This document shows positions 30,097 through 42,068 of a DNA stretch of 64,000 bases, piece after piece. Location: positions 859,003 through 923,002 of the forward strand of contig JADPYG010000001.1 of the NCBI GenBank assembly GCA_017654735.1, read 5' to 3'. Within the stretch, counting starts at the first letter, position 1. Every line of letters starts with the position of its first letter. Position numbers and translations under genes: made by a program. The notes beneath the pieces were generated by a model. It made no database searches. It saw only the letters and a program-made list of their open reading frames with translations, and was not told the origin of the DNA. The DNA is from Vishniacozyma victoriae (Eukaryota > Basidiomycota > Tremellomycetes > Tremellales > Bulleribasidiaceae).

Positions 30097-31982
30097 ATGG
30101 ACGGAGACACTACAGAAGAAGATATCAGTCTAACTTCTTCCACTGCCTCAAGCTTGACGGGAAACATGAGTGGTCTAGCAAGTGATGATGTCTTGGTTGT
30201 TCCAGGAGAGACGGAAAAGTTAGTCTATCAGTCTATATCACAACGGGCATGCGGGATCATGACTGACAGACACAGGGCTCAAGGGAAATCAATGGCAAAA
30301 GACCAAGACTACTATTTCAACTTCTACTCCTCCCTCCAGAACCAGTATGTTCCCATCCAACACAGATGATCAACAGCTGAAGTGTAGAGCAAATATGATA
30401 GGTGATATCTCACGTACGGGGACATATAGGAAAGCTATCCTCGGTAATTCAGCTGTTGCATTCAACAACAAAAACGTCTTGGATCTTGGAGCTGGTATGT
30501 CATTCTTGGTGGGTACCGCTGATTCTAGGATCTGGTATTTTGAGTTTCATCTCGGCCCAAGCGGGGGCTAAGCAGGTCATAGCGCTCGAAGCATCTTCAA
30601 TGGCGGATAAGATGGCTGTGGTCAGTTTCGTCTCAACTATAGTGCGGGATACGCTGATATGTAGCTTGTGAAAGAGGCAAATACGAGCCACAAGAACCCA
30701 CATATGAAGAACAAGATTAGGATCGTCAAGGGAATGGTGGAAGATGAGAATGTTCAGAAGGAAGTTTTGAGAACAGGAAAAGTCGATACGATAATCTCGG
30801 AGCCAATAGGAGTCATGTTGTTCCACGAACGAATGGTATGTCTCTTTCGAGGATGTTCTGAACATGGACTGATGGAACAGGTAGAATCGTTCTTGCTGGC
30901 GAGGGATCTATTCTTGAAGCCGGATGGCCATCTTTTGCCTAATGCCGGTACTCTCTTCTTCTGTCCTTTTACCGACGTTGGATTATACGCCGAGACGGAA
31001 GCCAAGGTACACTAGTCGATCGGATAACGCTGATGATAGGCCCAATTCTTCAATTCTCAGTTATTCGGCACTGATTTCTCGGGGCTATACACCGCAGCAA
31101 GAGAAGAGGTCTTTGGTAAGCTCATCAAAGTCGTGAAGACACATAAAGCTTATTGTGTAGCCCAACCCGTGGTCGGAATGTTCAAGCCTTCTTCACTCAT
31201 TTCCACCCCCTGTACACCCACCACCTTTGATTTCTTATCAGTAAAGCGAGAAGAAATTATGGAATTCACAATACCAATCGAATTCATCGCCTACCAGACC
31301 GCTTTATGTCATGGCGTAAGTCATTCTCCACTCATCTACCATCAGGCTAATGGAGTAGTTGGCATCATGGTTCGACCTAGATTTCCAACCTAGAGGAGGA
31401 GCAAAGAAAGATGAACAAACTGCAGCATGGGATTACTCTGTAAATGGTCAACCGGCAGAATGGCCTTGGCAGAGTATCTCGAATCCATTAAATCCGGAAC
31501 CTACACCACCAGCACCGAAGGGTGGTGTTCAGGTGACGCTATCGACCGGTCCTGATGGTATGTCCCCTACACATCTTCCGGTTTGATCGTGACTGATGGT
31601 CAGCTATGCGTACACATTGGCAGTACGTCTCAAGCCCAATAGATGATCAGGTGCTAATGACCAGACAAGCAAGGCTACTATTACCAGAACCATTAGCAGT
31701 AAACAAAGGAGAACGAGTAGTCGGTTCAATACACTTCAAAGTATGTCACCTATACAGTACGATCTCAGGTGCTGATGATACAGGCAAACGAATCGAGGTC
31801 ATATGATATCACAATTGACCTGGGCGTTGATCGTCCAGGTACACAGGTTCAACCGAATCCGTTATTGAGAAAGGGGGAGTACAACCTCTCTCAGCAGTGT
31901 TTCAAGTGAGTTGAAATCAGTCCTCTTGTGGCTACAACTGACGTTTAGCTATTCCTACAACCCTGATGCTCCTTTCCAATGA
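30097..31982 (+). CDS. Class I protein arginine methyltransferase, CARM1/PRMT4-like
   Basis: SAM-dependent asymmetric arginine dimethylation is expected. The text aligns with CARM1: KDQDYYFNFYSSLQNQANMI, then ISRTGTYRKAILGN (motif X), VLDLGAGSGILSFISAQAGA (motif I), VIALEASSMADKMAV (post-I Glu), IRIVKGMVED, then the double-E loop SEPIGVMLFHERMVESFLLA with both catalytic Glu, LLPNAGTLFFCPFTD and the later THW loop as MRTHWQQARLLL. CARM1 has SEPMGYMLFNERM at the same place. The protein ends SYNPDAPFQ at 31980-31982. The beta-barrel part contains PxGAKKDEQTAAWDY and a long Pro-rich insertion. Nuclear coactivator/splicing roles are known for animals; the fungal role is unknown. About ten introns, several under 55 bases. 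Confidence 0.88.
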
Positions 31983-32173
31983 AAGAAATATCTTGAGATA
32001 AGATGCCGAGATGACGATCTCGAAACATAGATTAATATAGTTTATCCTATCTTTCATGTCCATATCTCACGCAGACCTCTCCGCCTCCGTTGGGTAGAAC
32101 AATGAAGATGTATCTCATTCACATGATGTTGCATACATCAACTTTCAACGACATATCCGAAGACCTCATAAAC

Positions 32174-33927
32174 CTAATCCGAGTCCTCAGTCAAATCAAT
32201 AGGCTGACCGCCTACAATCTTCTCTTTCCTGGCACTTTCAACTTTGACCGACGCTTCCCTTTCAACCTTGGCCCTTTTCTTCCCCTTCCCTTTATCCTTG
32301 ATAGCTCGCTGTATTCGCTCAATCTCTTTCTGTCGGCCGTCAGCAGGTAACGCAGACAGACTGATAGACTTGCCTGATGCATCTCGATCTTCGACCACAT
32401 GTCCCTATCTTCCTCGTCCGAGTCTTCGCTATGAGTAGGAAGCGGTACAACCCTTGAGCTCGGCCCTGCGACCGCGTTGAGTTCGGGCTTGGCGTCTTCG
32501 GTGTTGTCTGCTTGACTCTGGTGAGGTTTGGCGAATTCTGGGTCTACGCTGAGCCGAGCCAGAGCTTGGTCGACTGTCGCCGGATATTGAGCAGCGGGAG
32601 CTGGTCCGGTGTCGGTACTGACTTCAGCACCGGACTGGACATCGGATCGTAGAGGTCGAGAAACATTGACGGCTCCAGCATTGACGCTAAGCGTAACAGT
32701 AGATGTGATATCAGGTTTTCGGTCTTGAGTATCATCGTCGACTTCACTAGTCGCGTTCGGTCCAGACAACCGTCGGATAATGCCTTGATGGTCTTGATCG
32801 ATTTCGACTACGGCCGCACCAGCACCTGCTTCGCCGACTCGCTGAATGATGGGTTTCCTGTCTTCATTCAACTCGACCTCCCTGGCCCGCTTGCGCCTTG
32901 TAGTATTTGTTGGCGATGGGGCTGCTATGGATTTCAGCCAGCGAGGTGACATTGGACTTACCGATCAGACCCATGGTTCCCAGGGTGGCTCGATGCCGAT
33001 ACTGCTCATTAGCTTGTGGTCATCGACATCGACCTGGATTGTCACCTTGAAAATGAATATCTGCCATGCATCCGGAAAGTCGGGGAAAGCTTGGTATTCG
33101 AGGGTTGTGCTTGGCGCCGTTCGCTCGTTGGTCCATCTACCGTCAATCACGTCTTCTCTCAGACAATGGACGCTCACTTCGTGACCATGGCCAGTCTGAC
33201 TTCATGAGTCAAGTGGTGCTTCCTGATGTGGCAGGCTCACTCACTTAGCGACACTTTCGGGCAGGCTGCCAATGGGCGCCATGGACTCTCTTGGGACCAT
33301 TCCGATTTCTTTGTACTTGACAGGCTGTAAATCGATCACAATCGACCCTACTTGCTGCATGGCTTCAGGTTCGATGGTAGCTAGCTCCTGCCGGAGAGTG
33401 GTGTCCTTTGTTTCAGCCTTCATTTCCGCTTACAATGCGTACAGCCGGAGCGAACGTCAAGTCTCCTTCAAAATACTCATTTCGGTCGGATTTCCGGACA
33501 ATGTACCGCTTAATGAAAGTGTTCGCCTGATGAAACCAAACGTTGCCTCCTAGAATCCGGCCATCGATGAGACACGTTGCTTGCCACGAAGACGAAATGA
33601 ACCGCGTCATCTCTGTTGGTGTTCTTTCGATTTCAATTTCGAAAACCTGCCCTCGTCAGCTCCTGGCACCGGGCATGATCATTGGCTGACGGCGTCGTCC
33701 TCGCACTCAAGCCAGCATCTCGTGATCGCCCTTCCCTTCTCGTCCTTGTAGTGTTTGACCCCATACTCATCTGAGGCCTGTCAGTCCTTGACCCAAGGAT
33801 TTGATAGACATACTGAACTTGCTACCATCAGGTCTGATGAATGTCGCCTGGCATTGGTCAGGAAGCCCACGAATGATGAGCGGATAGGACTCACCTCGAA
33901 TCCAGCTTGTTCCCCAGTCGACAACAT
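32174..33927 (-). CDS. DUF7918-like protein with C-terminal SUMO-interaction-type tail (copy A)
   Basis: About 490 residues after splicing. The start MLSTGEQAGFE is followed by a tiny exon (ATFIRPD) and DEYGVKHYKDEKGRAITRCW. A beta-rich core follows (SSSWQATCLIDGRILGGNVW; YFEGDLTFAPA; VGSIVIDLQPVKYKEIG; QTGHGHEVSVHC). It closes with YRHRATLGTMGLIAAPSP, matching the closing strand of DUF7918 proteins as I remember them (YRPRxVLQxxGII). Then a basic/acidic disordered region (TTRRKRAREVELNEDRKP), a short helix (EIERIQRAIKDKGKG) and the tail QPIDLTEDSD. The last intron has a GC donor (GCAAGT). The same exon plan recurs in the three genes at 59953-63856, which lie on the other strand. The function is unknown; nuclear location is suggested by basic clusters. 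Confidence 0.72.
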
Positions 33928-34475
33928 GCTGCTGAAATGGCTGGTCCCTATAGAAGGATCTGGATTAGTAAGGGTGAAGAGTAAGAGAAAGAAGAGAGAA
34001 GAGAAATGAAGAACACCAGAATTAGAGGAACACAGTCCGTGCACACACACACCTATACACAGCTTCTCGGAGGGGTATTTCAAGAGTTATACTCTACCCA
34101 TATCAAGTTCGACTTTCATTTGACATTGAGGACCGCCGCCGGAGTCATTCGTCAGCCCTTCGCTGGTCTTGATGTATGCAAACTGTACCCAACATAGCGC
34201 TTGACAAGGATCATTCAAGGCTGCATGTCGGTTTACGGGAATACCCGGACAGTCGATCCCATTTCCGGAATGATGACACTACGGTCAGGTCCGATAAAAT
34301 CCGGGAATGACGCGAAATGGGGGATGGGGCATGGGGCATGGAAACAACATCGTATGACTACTGTATATCATCGACAACAGCAACAACAATGTCAATAACA
34401 ACAAGGCTATAGCCCATCGGATAGACTACTCAACATATCCAGTGTAATGGACTCATCATCGATCTCATCATCTTC
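33928..34475. other. Divergent promoter region, copy A and mitochondrial carrier
   Basis: Contains a short CA repeat (34042-34052) and a CAA/ACA-rich stretch before the carrier start (about 34370-34405). No supported coding text. Confidence 0.45.
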
Positions 34476-36003
34476 ATGCCGGAAACCACCATTAATACAT
34501 CTCCGCTTTCTCCATCCGCGGAAATCGCCCCTTCAAACCTCTCATCTCCATCAAGTATCTCGCAGACACCTAGAGAATCAACATTGGATGACGGGTCTGT
34601 AACGACTCGGTCCCGTATACCCGAGACATCGCCAGGTCACCTGTCCCAGGCAAACAACGACGCGAGCAACCACGAAATTGCAGGTACTTTCGACAGAGTC
34701 AAGGAAATCATGTCTGATAATCAATTGGTGATTAACACATTCATAGCTGGCGGTCTAGCTGGCGCGACCAGTCGGACCGTCGTCAGCCCATTAGAGAGAC
34801 TCAAGATCATTCTGTGAGTTTCCTTTGCTAGACGCGTTGGGATGTAGACGGCTGACGAGATAGACAAGTACAAGCTAGCTCGAAGGGCGGAGGCGGGGGC
34901 GAGGCATATGGGGGAGTATGGAAGGGTCTAGGTCGAATGTGGAAGCAGGAGGGTTTCCAGGGATTCATGAAAGGAAATGGAATCAATGTGATCAGGGTGA
35001 GTCCGTCACTTGGCCTGGTTGTGCTTAAGCTCACTCCGTCCAGATCCTTCCCTACTCCGCTCTGCAGTTTACAGTAAGCTCATTCGTCCTGAGCATTGGC
35101 TGGTGGAAGCTGACTTGCAGTCATACGGGACGTTCAAATCGTTACTCTCGACCTGGTCTGGCGAACAATCGTTATCCGCCCCACTACGACTATTGGCAGG
35201 CGCTGGTGCAGGTATCGTCGCTGTCTGTAAGCTTGTTCTGACTTTGCAAAGACCATAGCTGATATTTAGCTGCGACGTATCCACTCGACTTGGTCAGGGC
35301 TCGTCTATCCATCGCTACCGCCGGCTTGACCGGACAAGCGAAGGGGCACAATTTCTCCGTCCAAGATGCCAAGCTTGGTATCGTCGGCATGACCAAGAAG
35401 GTCTACCGGACCGAGGGTGGGATCCGGGGTCTCTAGTAAGCTAATCGTCCCTCATGGTCGCAGCAGCTGATAAGTCAGTCGAGGATGCTGGGCCACTGCA
35501 GTGGGCGTAGCTCCATATGTCTCCCTCAACTTCTACATCTACGAGAGCTGTGAGTCAATCTATGATCCGGCTATCAATGGTAAGCTGACAAACAGTGAAA
35601 GCACACATCTTACCACCATCCAATACTTTCGATGGAGCAGAATTGGCTCTTCGACAACTCGCATGCGGAGGTATAGCGGGCGCTACTTCTCTTCTATTCA
35701 CCCACCCATTCGATGTCATTCGTCGAAAACTCCAGATCGTCGGTATGGGCGGTGCCAATCCCGAGTTCAATGGTGCTATCGATGCTATCAGGAAGATCTG
35801 CAAAGCCGAAGGATTCTGGAAGGGCATGTAGTACGTGATAAATTCTCAATCACAATCCCGACCTGAACTAACAGATCAGTCGAGGTTTGACACCCAACAT
35901 AATCAAGGTGGCTCCTTCAATCGCTGTATCATTCTACACTTTCGAGACGGTCCGCGATACCCTCGCTCAGTGGGAACATATCGAAGAACCAGTCGAAATA
36001 TAA
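34476..36003 (+). CDS. Mitochondrial carrier (SLC25 family; YPR011C/SLC25A42-like)
   Basis: Six-helix inner-membrane transporter with three repeats. The carrier signatures are SPLERLK in repeat 1, YPLDLVRARL in repeat 2 and HPFDVIRRKL in repeat 3, each after a helix kink. The matrix-helix text is GFQGFMKGNGINVIRILPYS, GGIRGLYRGCWATAVGVAPY and EGFWKGMYRGLTPNIIKVAP. The N-terminus has an unusual disordered Ser/Thr/Pro extension of about 85 residues. The gene ends HIEEPVEI. The VVSPLERLKIILQVQ and GNGxNVIRIxPYSA text is typical of the branch holding yeast Ypr011c (APS/PAPS carrier), Leu5 and SLC25A42 (CoA/ADP); I favour Ypr011c-like but substrate is inference. Introns sit at about 34815, 34999, 35073, 35226, 35435, 35549 and 35832. 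Confidence 0.88.
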
Positions 36004-36837
36004 GCCAAAAGGGCATAGCAGCTGTACAATTACTGTAACTCAAGACTATCTATCCATTGTAGGACTACCATTCTATCTCAAACACGATTCCATCTGGGCC
36101 TTGCATGCATTACACCTATCCACTATTACTTCTTGCATAGTGTCGGCATATACACACTAGCATTAACAGACAGCCGGAAGCAAAAACTGCACGGTCCATC
36201 CTCGGGAAACGAGTATGAGTAAGGAGGAGATGGAGTAAGAGGTGGTGACTCACTCTATACATACTGCATACTATCCATCTGTCTCTTTTAGCTTTGCATA
36301 CACCTGTTCTGTATATACTGTAATCAACTACTATCTCCCTGGCATCGTCGCAGCCCTTTTCCCGTCTTCGAAAGACATCATTACTTCGTCGACTCAGTAA
36401 CCGACCAGTCGGCCAATCCCGAAACTATAATTACCTATTCGCACTGGCATCTCTACAACTCGACATACACCTCGAAATCACCATCCAAACGCTTACAGTA
36501 AGCATACAAGGAGTACGGACAGCGGATGTGGAACCTGCGGACAGGAAAGGAGGTTTGAGACCTAAGATACGACACGTCGGTTAGGACCTACGACTACCTA
36601 CCCGCTACGATACTCAAACTCTATATTACACGCCAGACCGTGTGGTGTATCACAAACACACGTTTCGCTCTATCTCGTACCTCAATCTCGCCACGGTGAT
36701 AAGAAGTAACGAATTTTACAGGATTCTTTTTGTCATCATACCTCATTGTCAAAAAGGAACGAGAACGACTTTAATTAGTGACCTCACTTCACGCTGTCCT
36801 TTGGTGTCGCGTATCAGTACACACACGAACCAACATA
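36004..36837. other. Intergenic: carrier 3' region and MGA2 promoter/leader
   Basis: 834 bases without supported coding text. Long upstream space is in keeping with a regulated gene. Short AT-rich runs such as GTATATACTG (36312-36321) are present but no clear promoter element. Confidence 0.45.
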
Positions 36838-39800
36838 ATGGAGTTCCAGCAATACACGACTTTCTCGCCGGCGTCGCCATTCTCGCAATTATCCACCGAC
36901 CAATCGTCACCTGAAGGAAATCAGTCGGCTGGCGAAACAAAGCCTTATATCAATCAGTTCTCAGGCAACATGATGCAGACTGTCCCGGGCAACTTTTATG
37001 GCATCACATCTAATCCGTACGTACATCTAATCAGTAAGGGCGTGACTGATGTGCAGGGAGACCAAGCCATTTCCCAATGGTGCTCCAATGAATGGACAAC
37101 CTCGCTCTGCTCCCCCGCCCTCTACATTCCCTCGAGTCCATGACCAGCCAGGTCCATCCTTATCTCAAGCCAGCTCACTCGGGGCACGAACCGACAAACT
37201 ACCTCGGCAACTCGCTTTGGATCAATTACCTATCCTCTCGCCCCCTGTCAATGATCTGTACCGCCCAGATGGACCTTCAAACGGGATGGTCAAATTACAA
37301 GGAGATCCTCAAGTCATCGAGAAACAACGAGTGGAAACCGCTATTCGGGCCATTATCGACTTTACACACTTTGTCTCTACTGGAATCATCCCACCGCCCT
37401 CGGATCCAAATATCCTTGCTATCCTACCTCGCGGTCCTGATGGCTCGCTCCTCACCCATTTGGCAAGAACGGGGACATTCAAGACTTTGAGACTTCAAGC
37501 TGGGACGACTACCAAGCAGATCTCGAAGAAGCAGGAACAACTGAAGGAGCAAGCTAGAAAAGGACTAAAGGATCCCACTCAGCTGGATACTAGTACCGTC
37601 TATCTCGAGACGGCAGTGTACAAGTCGGATGGACATACTCGAGTATACGCATGCTCAAAATGCCGAGGAAGAGAAGCAAAACGACGGCATAGTAAGGAGA
37701 CTAGCAGGAAGAACCCCTCGGCAGAGCAGAAAGTGAAAGTCGAACCATCAACCAATGGAGGTGGAGATGAGGATGGAGCATCGTATGATCCCTTGAGAGG
37801 AGGTCGTGTGGTGGCGGAACCTCCTTGGAATCCTACAACGGCAGATTGGAGACATGAGATCATCATTTTCAATCACAGTCCCGAGGTATCGATCAAGGAT
37901 GGTGCGGTGGAATCTCTACCATTTAGGGTGATTTGTTATGGCAAATGCCATGCGGAAAAGACTGGGTTCAGGTGAGTTGCCCTTTGGCTAACTCAGAGTT
38001 TAGCTGATGAGTAGGATCAAGTTCACTATTCGTACATACGATGGTCGGATATACGGAACAGACATGACTGGCCCGATTCGGATCACAGATGATCACAAGA
38101 CGGATAAAGCCAGACCCGGGGTACCTATCTCCAGATCCGCTCCACGGTCTCGTAAAGGCACAAGCGTCATGTCGAGCCAGCGCACTTCACCTACTCATTC
38201 AGACGAGAGTCAGGCTGTATCCGAGATAGGCGCCATTACGAACAAGCAAATCCCACCGACCCGCGGTAAACCATACGACAGGCCCGGCGTTCATCGACAC
38301 AACTCATCTTCTTCTATCCACTCTGTCGCCTCTTTATCAGCAATGTCAGGCAATGGACTTCCTGATATACCACCCGGATCGGCGGAATGGCCGAATATCT
38401 CGAATTTCCAAGCACATCCCATGTTGTCGAATGTCAATCTTCGACGGCCATTCCCAGGGGCAATGACTGCAATGAACGGGCACGACTCGATGAGCTATAC
38501 TTCGTCGAATCCACCCTCGATCCATTCCTCCGCTATTCAGTCACCAATGAGCTTAGGACTGGCATTGGGAGACGATCTACCTGCAAATGAACTTGCGATG
38601 CGACTGTCCGACTTCCCCGGATTCTCCCAGCATGATCAAGGTCAACATTCGTACCCTAATAACTCTACTTCGCCGATGTTATTCGACGGTATGGCCGGTC
38701 TGGATCACAGCAACTTTGGTACGACCGACGCGTTCTCGAACTACAACCTTAATAATCTACAACAGCAATTTTCACAGCATACTGGATCGTACACGGATTC
38801 CCATCTTTCGGGTCGATCTGAATTGGGGTTATACGAGAGTTCAGTGTATAGCGATAATGGCCCTGGCCAAAGTTCAGTGGACGAACAGAGTGATCACGAT
38901 ATGATGTCGTATCTGATTACCGATGATGATCCCAATTCTACCGATGCCATTATTCAACCTTTTTCTAGTCCCGCTGCGCCTTTACCTAAAGTCGATCAAC
39001 CTCCAATCGCCGTCGCTCCCACTCAACCAGCTCCGACGATCTTGCAAGTAATCCCTTCGACAGGAGCTTTGTCGGGCGGCATCAGTATCGCTATTCTCGG
39101 TATGAATATCCCAAATGGCGCTTCGGTGATGTTTGGCGGACGACTAGCGACGACGACAGCATGCCAATCGAGTTACATCAGTTGTCTGCTTCCACCTGGT
39201 ACTGCTCCTGGTCAAGTCGAGGTCGTCATTCAAGGTTATGGAAGTTCCAACCCGCCCGCTACGTTCGTCTATGAGGCGCCATCGAAAGAAGCTATTAAGC
39301 TCGCCCTTCAGGTTCAGAGCCAACAACCTGCTGCTCCGAATGGTCCCGAAATGAATTTCCACAACAATCAGAATGGCAACTCCACCAACAATCAGGGAAA
39401 TAATAATACCTGGACGGTACCTACCGATACCATGTCGACAAACACTCCGATCGAATCCAACGACCTTCAAGCGACCTTGACCGAATTCCTCGCCGCCCTC
39501 AACGAGCACTCTCCCGGGTCTCTACGGCATTCGGACGCCATCAACGCTCAAAACGAAGCCAAACAGACGCTCACTCACCTCGCTACCATCCTCGGGTATG
39601 ATAAACTTCTTCGGCGGCTGGTCATTTACGGTGCCCAACTCGACGTTCAGGATATCAATGGCTTCACACCTCTCGCGTTCGCAGCTTACTGCGGCAAGAT
39701 CGATTGTGCTCGTGTCTTGATTGAAGCTGGGGCGACATACGACCTTCCCACCAACCTCGGCGAATTCCCGCTAGATCTCGCTAAAGCTGGCGGTAATGAC

Positions 39801-40851
39801 AAGATTGAGAAACTGCTCTTATCAGCCGTTTGGTCAACGAGGTCACCAGCTGGGAGTCAAGGTCGAAACAAGCACATCTTTTTACCTGAAGAAAGTGAGA
39901 CGGATACTACCGAATCTCACCGAGCTGTAGAGTCGGACATCGAGTTGGACGACGATAACCCAAGCGATGGATCGGAAGACGAGGTTGATTTCTATGTTGA
40001 TCGAGCACCACCTAGGCGAAGAAGGTCCAAACCCAGGGGTAAGAAACCCAGTCTCAATCTCGATGATATCTCGTCATGGCAAAGAAACACTCAAACCTCT
40101 CGTCGAACTCCACACTCTACTGCTCCAGTTACCGCTGCCAATTCTGATACGGAAGCTCGACATCGATTACCCTCCCCTATCGTGCCTCCATCCCCATCCG
40201 CGATCGATACACCCCCACCATACTCGCCTGCATCGTGGCTTGATCGATTCCCACTATCCACAGACCACTGGCGACTCAATGGAAGATGGGGTTTGGCAGA
40301 AGATTGGAAGATCCCATCCGAAATGGTCCCGCAACCGATCGTATCCATGTTTCACCCTCGCAACACCATTTCCGATCCATCAGGCTCTGGAGCATGGGTC
40401 ACCATGCCTGTGCCCTCACCCTCCTGGGAGACTTTACAGAAGATCACCAATCCCGATGATCTCAAGGCATTCACTCAGGCTATGGCTGCTGCTGCCTTCA
40501 ACGCGGTCGTTCAGACTGGAGCTACGACCTCGACCGGGGAGGTATCGACGCACGGAATGAGGTCAAGGTTCCCGGGTCATCGATCGAGTGGAAGCGGGAG
40601 TGGAAGTAATACGTCATTGAAAGGCCATGGGCAGAATGGTCAAGTCAAGCCTGTTAAGAGTAAGCCAGTCTCCTCTCCATCGTGCTGGATATAGCTAACG
40701 ATCAACAGAGGATCGAATGTTCTACTTGTTCTGGTTACCTCTCCTGCTTTTTGTAGGATTCTGGACGCTAGTGACGCTATTACCTATCTTTACGGGTTTC
40801 GGATTACTATACGCTAGGACGATTACGCGGTATATCAAGCAGAAAGTTTAA
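36838..40851 (+). CDS. MGA2: Membrane-anchored transcription regulator Mga2/Spt23 type
   Basis: ER-anchored factor that, in yeast, is released by ubiquitin/proteasome processing to switch on the delta-9 desaturase gene when membranes lack unsaturated lipid. About 1,280 residues. Order: disordered head (MEFQQYTTFSPASPFSQ), a conserved N-terminal domain (KVEPSTNGGG then WRHEIIIFNHSPEVSIKDGA and FRIKFTIRTYDGRIYGTDM), a long Ser/Gln-rich part, an IPT/TIG domain (PTILQVIPSTGALSGGISIA ... VMFGGRLATT), ankyrin repeats (GYDKLLRRLVIYGAQLDVQD; NGFTPLAFAAYCGKIDCARV), an acidic plus basic stretch (DDDNPSDGSEDEVDF; RRRRSKPRGKK) and a last exon encoding the transmembrane anchor (MFYLFWLPLLLFVGFWTLVT). Ends RYIKQKV. 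The anchor only appears after splicing at 40661-40708. Confidence 0.92.
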
Positions 40852-41450
40852 TTCGCAAATGAGGCTGGTGTGTCACGATTGTTATCATTGTATCGCTTCG
40901 TACCTATAATATGCAATATCGTGTCCGCTATGAATGGTCAGCGCGGCATTGGAGCTCATGCAACATGCTCGGACAACTGCAACATCACTTCTCCCTTTTT
41001 TTGCTTGCCACTTTCAATTCGTCAGTAGGCTACATGGGCCTCGTGTTATGATGGTCACTAGGGGTATCAAGACCTTAGCTGCTAGACTGTCGAACAAGTA
41101 GCACAAGCATTGTAGCGATCGATCGCGTGAGTAAGGGGCAACTGGAGAGATGTCGCAATCGCTGCAAGGGGACGACACAATCCATCCCTGACTTGGCCTC
41201 GATCGCCCGAGGTCGACAGGGGTGATTGAATGGATGCGACAACGGGATCAATGGATCGAGTCGGATGACCTCGGTCATCAGTGTTCTTCCTCAGATGCGA
41301 AATTGAGGAGAGACGACTGACGGGATTTGAAACAAAGAGCAGTCCAACATAAATAAAAGGTCGAATCTTCCGCTTGATATCTCATCGCCTGAAAGCATTG
41401 TCGACTACTAATAGACGAGCAAGAACAACATCATCATCAATCAAACTACA
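40852..41450. other. Intergenic: MGA2 3' region and promoter of secreted-protein gene
   Basis: No coding text. ATAAATAAAA at about 41350-41359 lies roughly 95 bases before the next start and could be its TATA element. Confidence 0.45.
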
Positions 41451-41914
41451 ATGAATCAAACTACAATGAGAGCAGCCACCCTCATCTGGTGTATCGCACT
41501 ACCAGCTACCTTCGCCAAACTTTTGGGTGTGGATATTGTGGCCGGCACTTCAAACTATGGAGTCATGGCTCGGGTGAAGGTAGAGTCGGCAGACCGAGAG
41601 CCAACAATACTGGAAGCCGACGAGCAAGACAATGATAATATGACCCCCGAGCACTTGTGCTTAAGAGGCAACAGGTGGACCAAATTTTGCAAGGACTTGA
41701 ACGTGGTTCAAGTTTTGGGACATATCATTTTCACTAAACCTACCGAGGAGTCTCGAATTGTCAACATGTCCACTCCTGATCGTGATCGGGCTACGTCTTG
41801 GACTGCCTCTGTAAGCTATAGCTCATCCGCAATACTTTTGCGTGTAGACTAATGTTGCAGTGTGACATTACCGTCACTGGAAAACATCACTCTCATCAAC
41901 GAAGAACGCATTGA
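41451..41914 (+). CDS. Small secreted protein, probably damaged at its 3' end
   Basis: The frame starts MNQTTMRAATLIWCIALPAT, a clear signal peptide with cleavage probably after TFA. The mature part (KLLGVDIVAGTSNYGVMARV ... HLCLRGNRWTKFCKDLNVVQ) has few Cys and no family I know. A donor GTAAGC after the codon for Ser-120 and acceptor GCAG at 41863-41866 give a 136-residue product ending CDITVTGKHHSHQRRTH. That tail looks like out-of-frame text: one base shifted, the same exon reads sensible protein (see the next feature). Unspliced, the frame stops at 41850-41852. The start lies in a 15-base tandem duplication giving two in-frame ATGs. Confidence 0.45.
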
Positions 41915-42068
41915 GAATGTGGTTTGGGACATGAAAAAGCTGGAAGGAGGACTTTTGGACTAAGATTTGAAGGAGGGATTCAAGACTAAGGTCATTGAGT
42001 TTAAATGCGGAGAGGGCTGGGTGAACCCCGGGTACAAGGGGCAATCGTTCGCTGAGGCATTCCCTTGA
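41868..42068 (+). pseudogene. Decayed 3' coding remnant of the secreted-protein gene
   Basis: Read one base out of phase with the upstream exon, this stretch gives SLENITLINEERIENVVWDM and KKLEGGLLD, then an in-frame TAA (41961-41963), and continues DLKEGFKTKVIEFKCGEGWV and NPGYKGQSFAEAFP to TGA (42066-42068). Protein-like text on both sides of the stop in one frame suggests a former exon with one frameshift and one nonsense change. No intron donor near the TAA can remove it. Confidence 0.4.

Noticed and set aside
32212..32952. A 246-residue frame starting MSPRWLKSIAAPS as a gene on its own
   Set aside because: Its first codons lie in an intron of copy A; the frame is a late exon of that gene, and the true start is 33927.
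36612..36940. Open frames in the MGA2 upstream region
   Set aside because: No acceptable composition, start context or splice sites; one overlaps the MGA2 start in another frame.
41961..41963. Stop-codon readthrough in the secreted-protein gene
   Set aside because: The stop is TAA without the UGA-CUA readthrough context known from fungi, and a separate frameshift is also needed; decay explains both.
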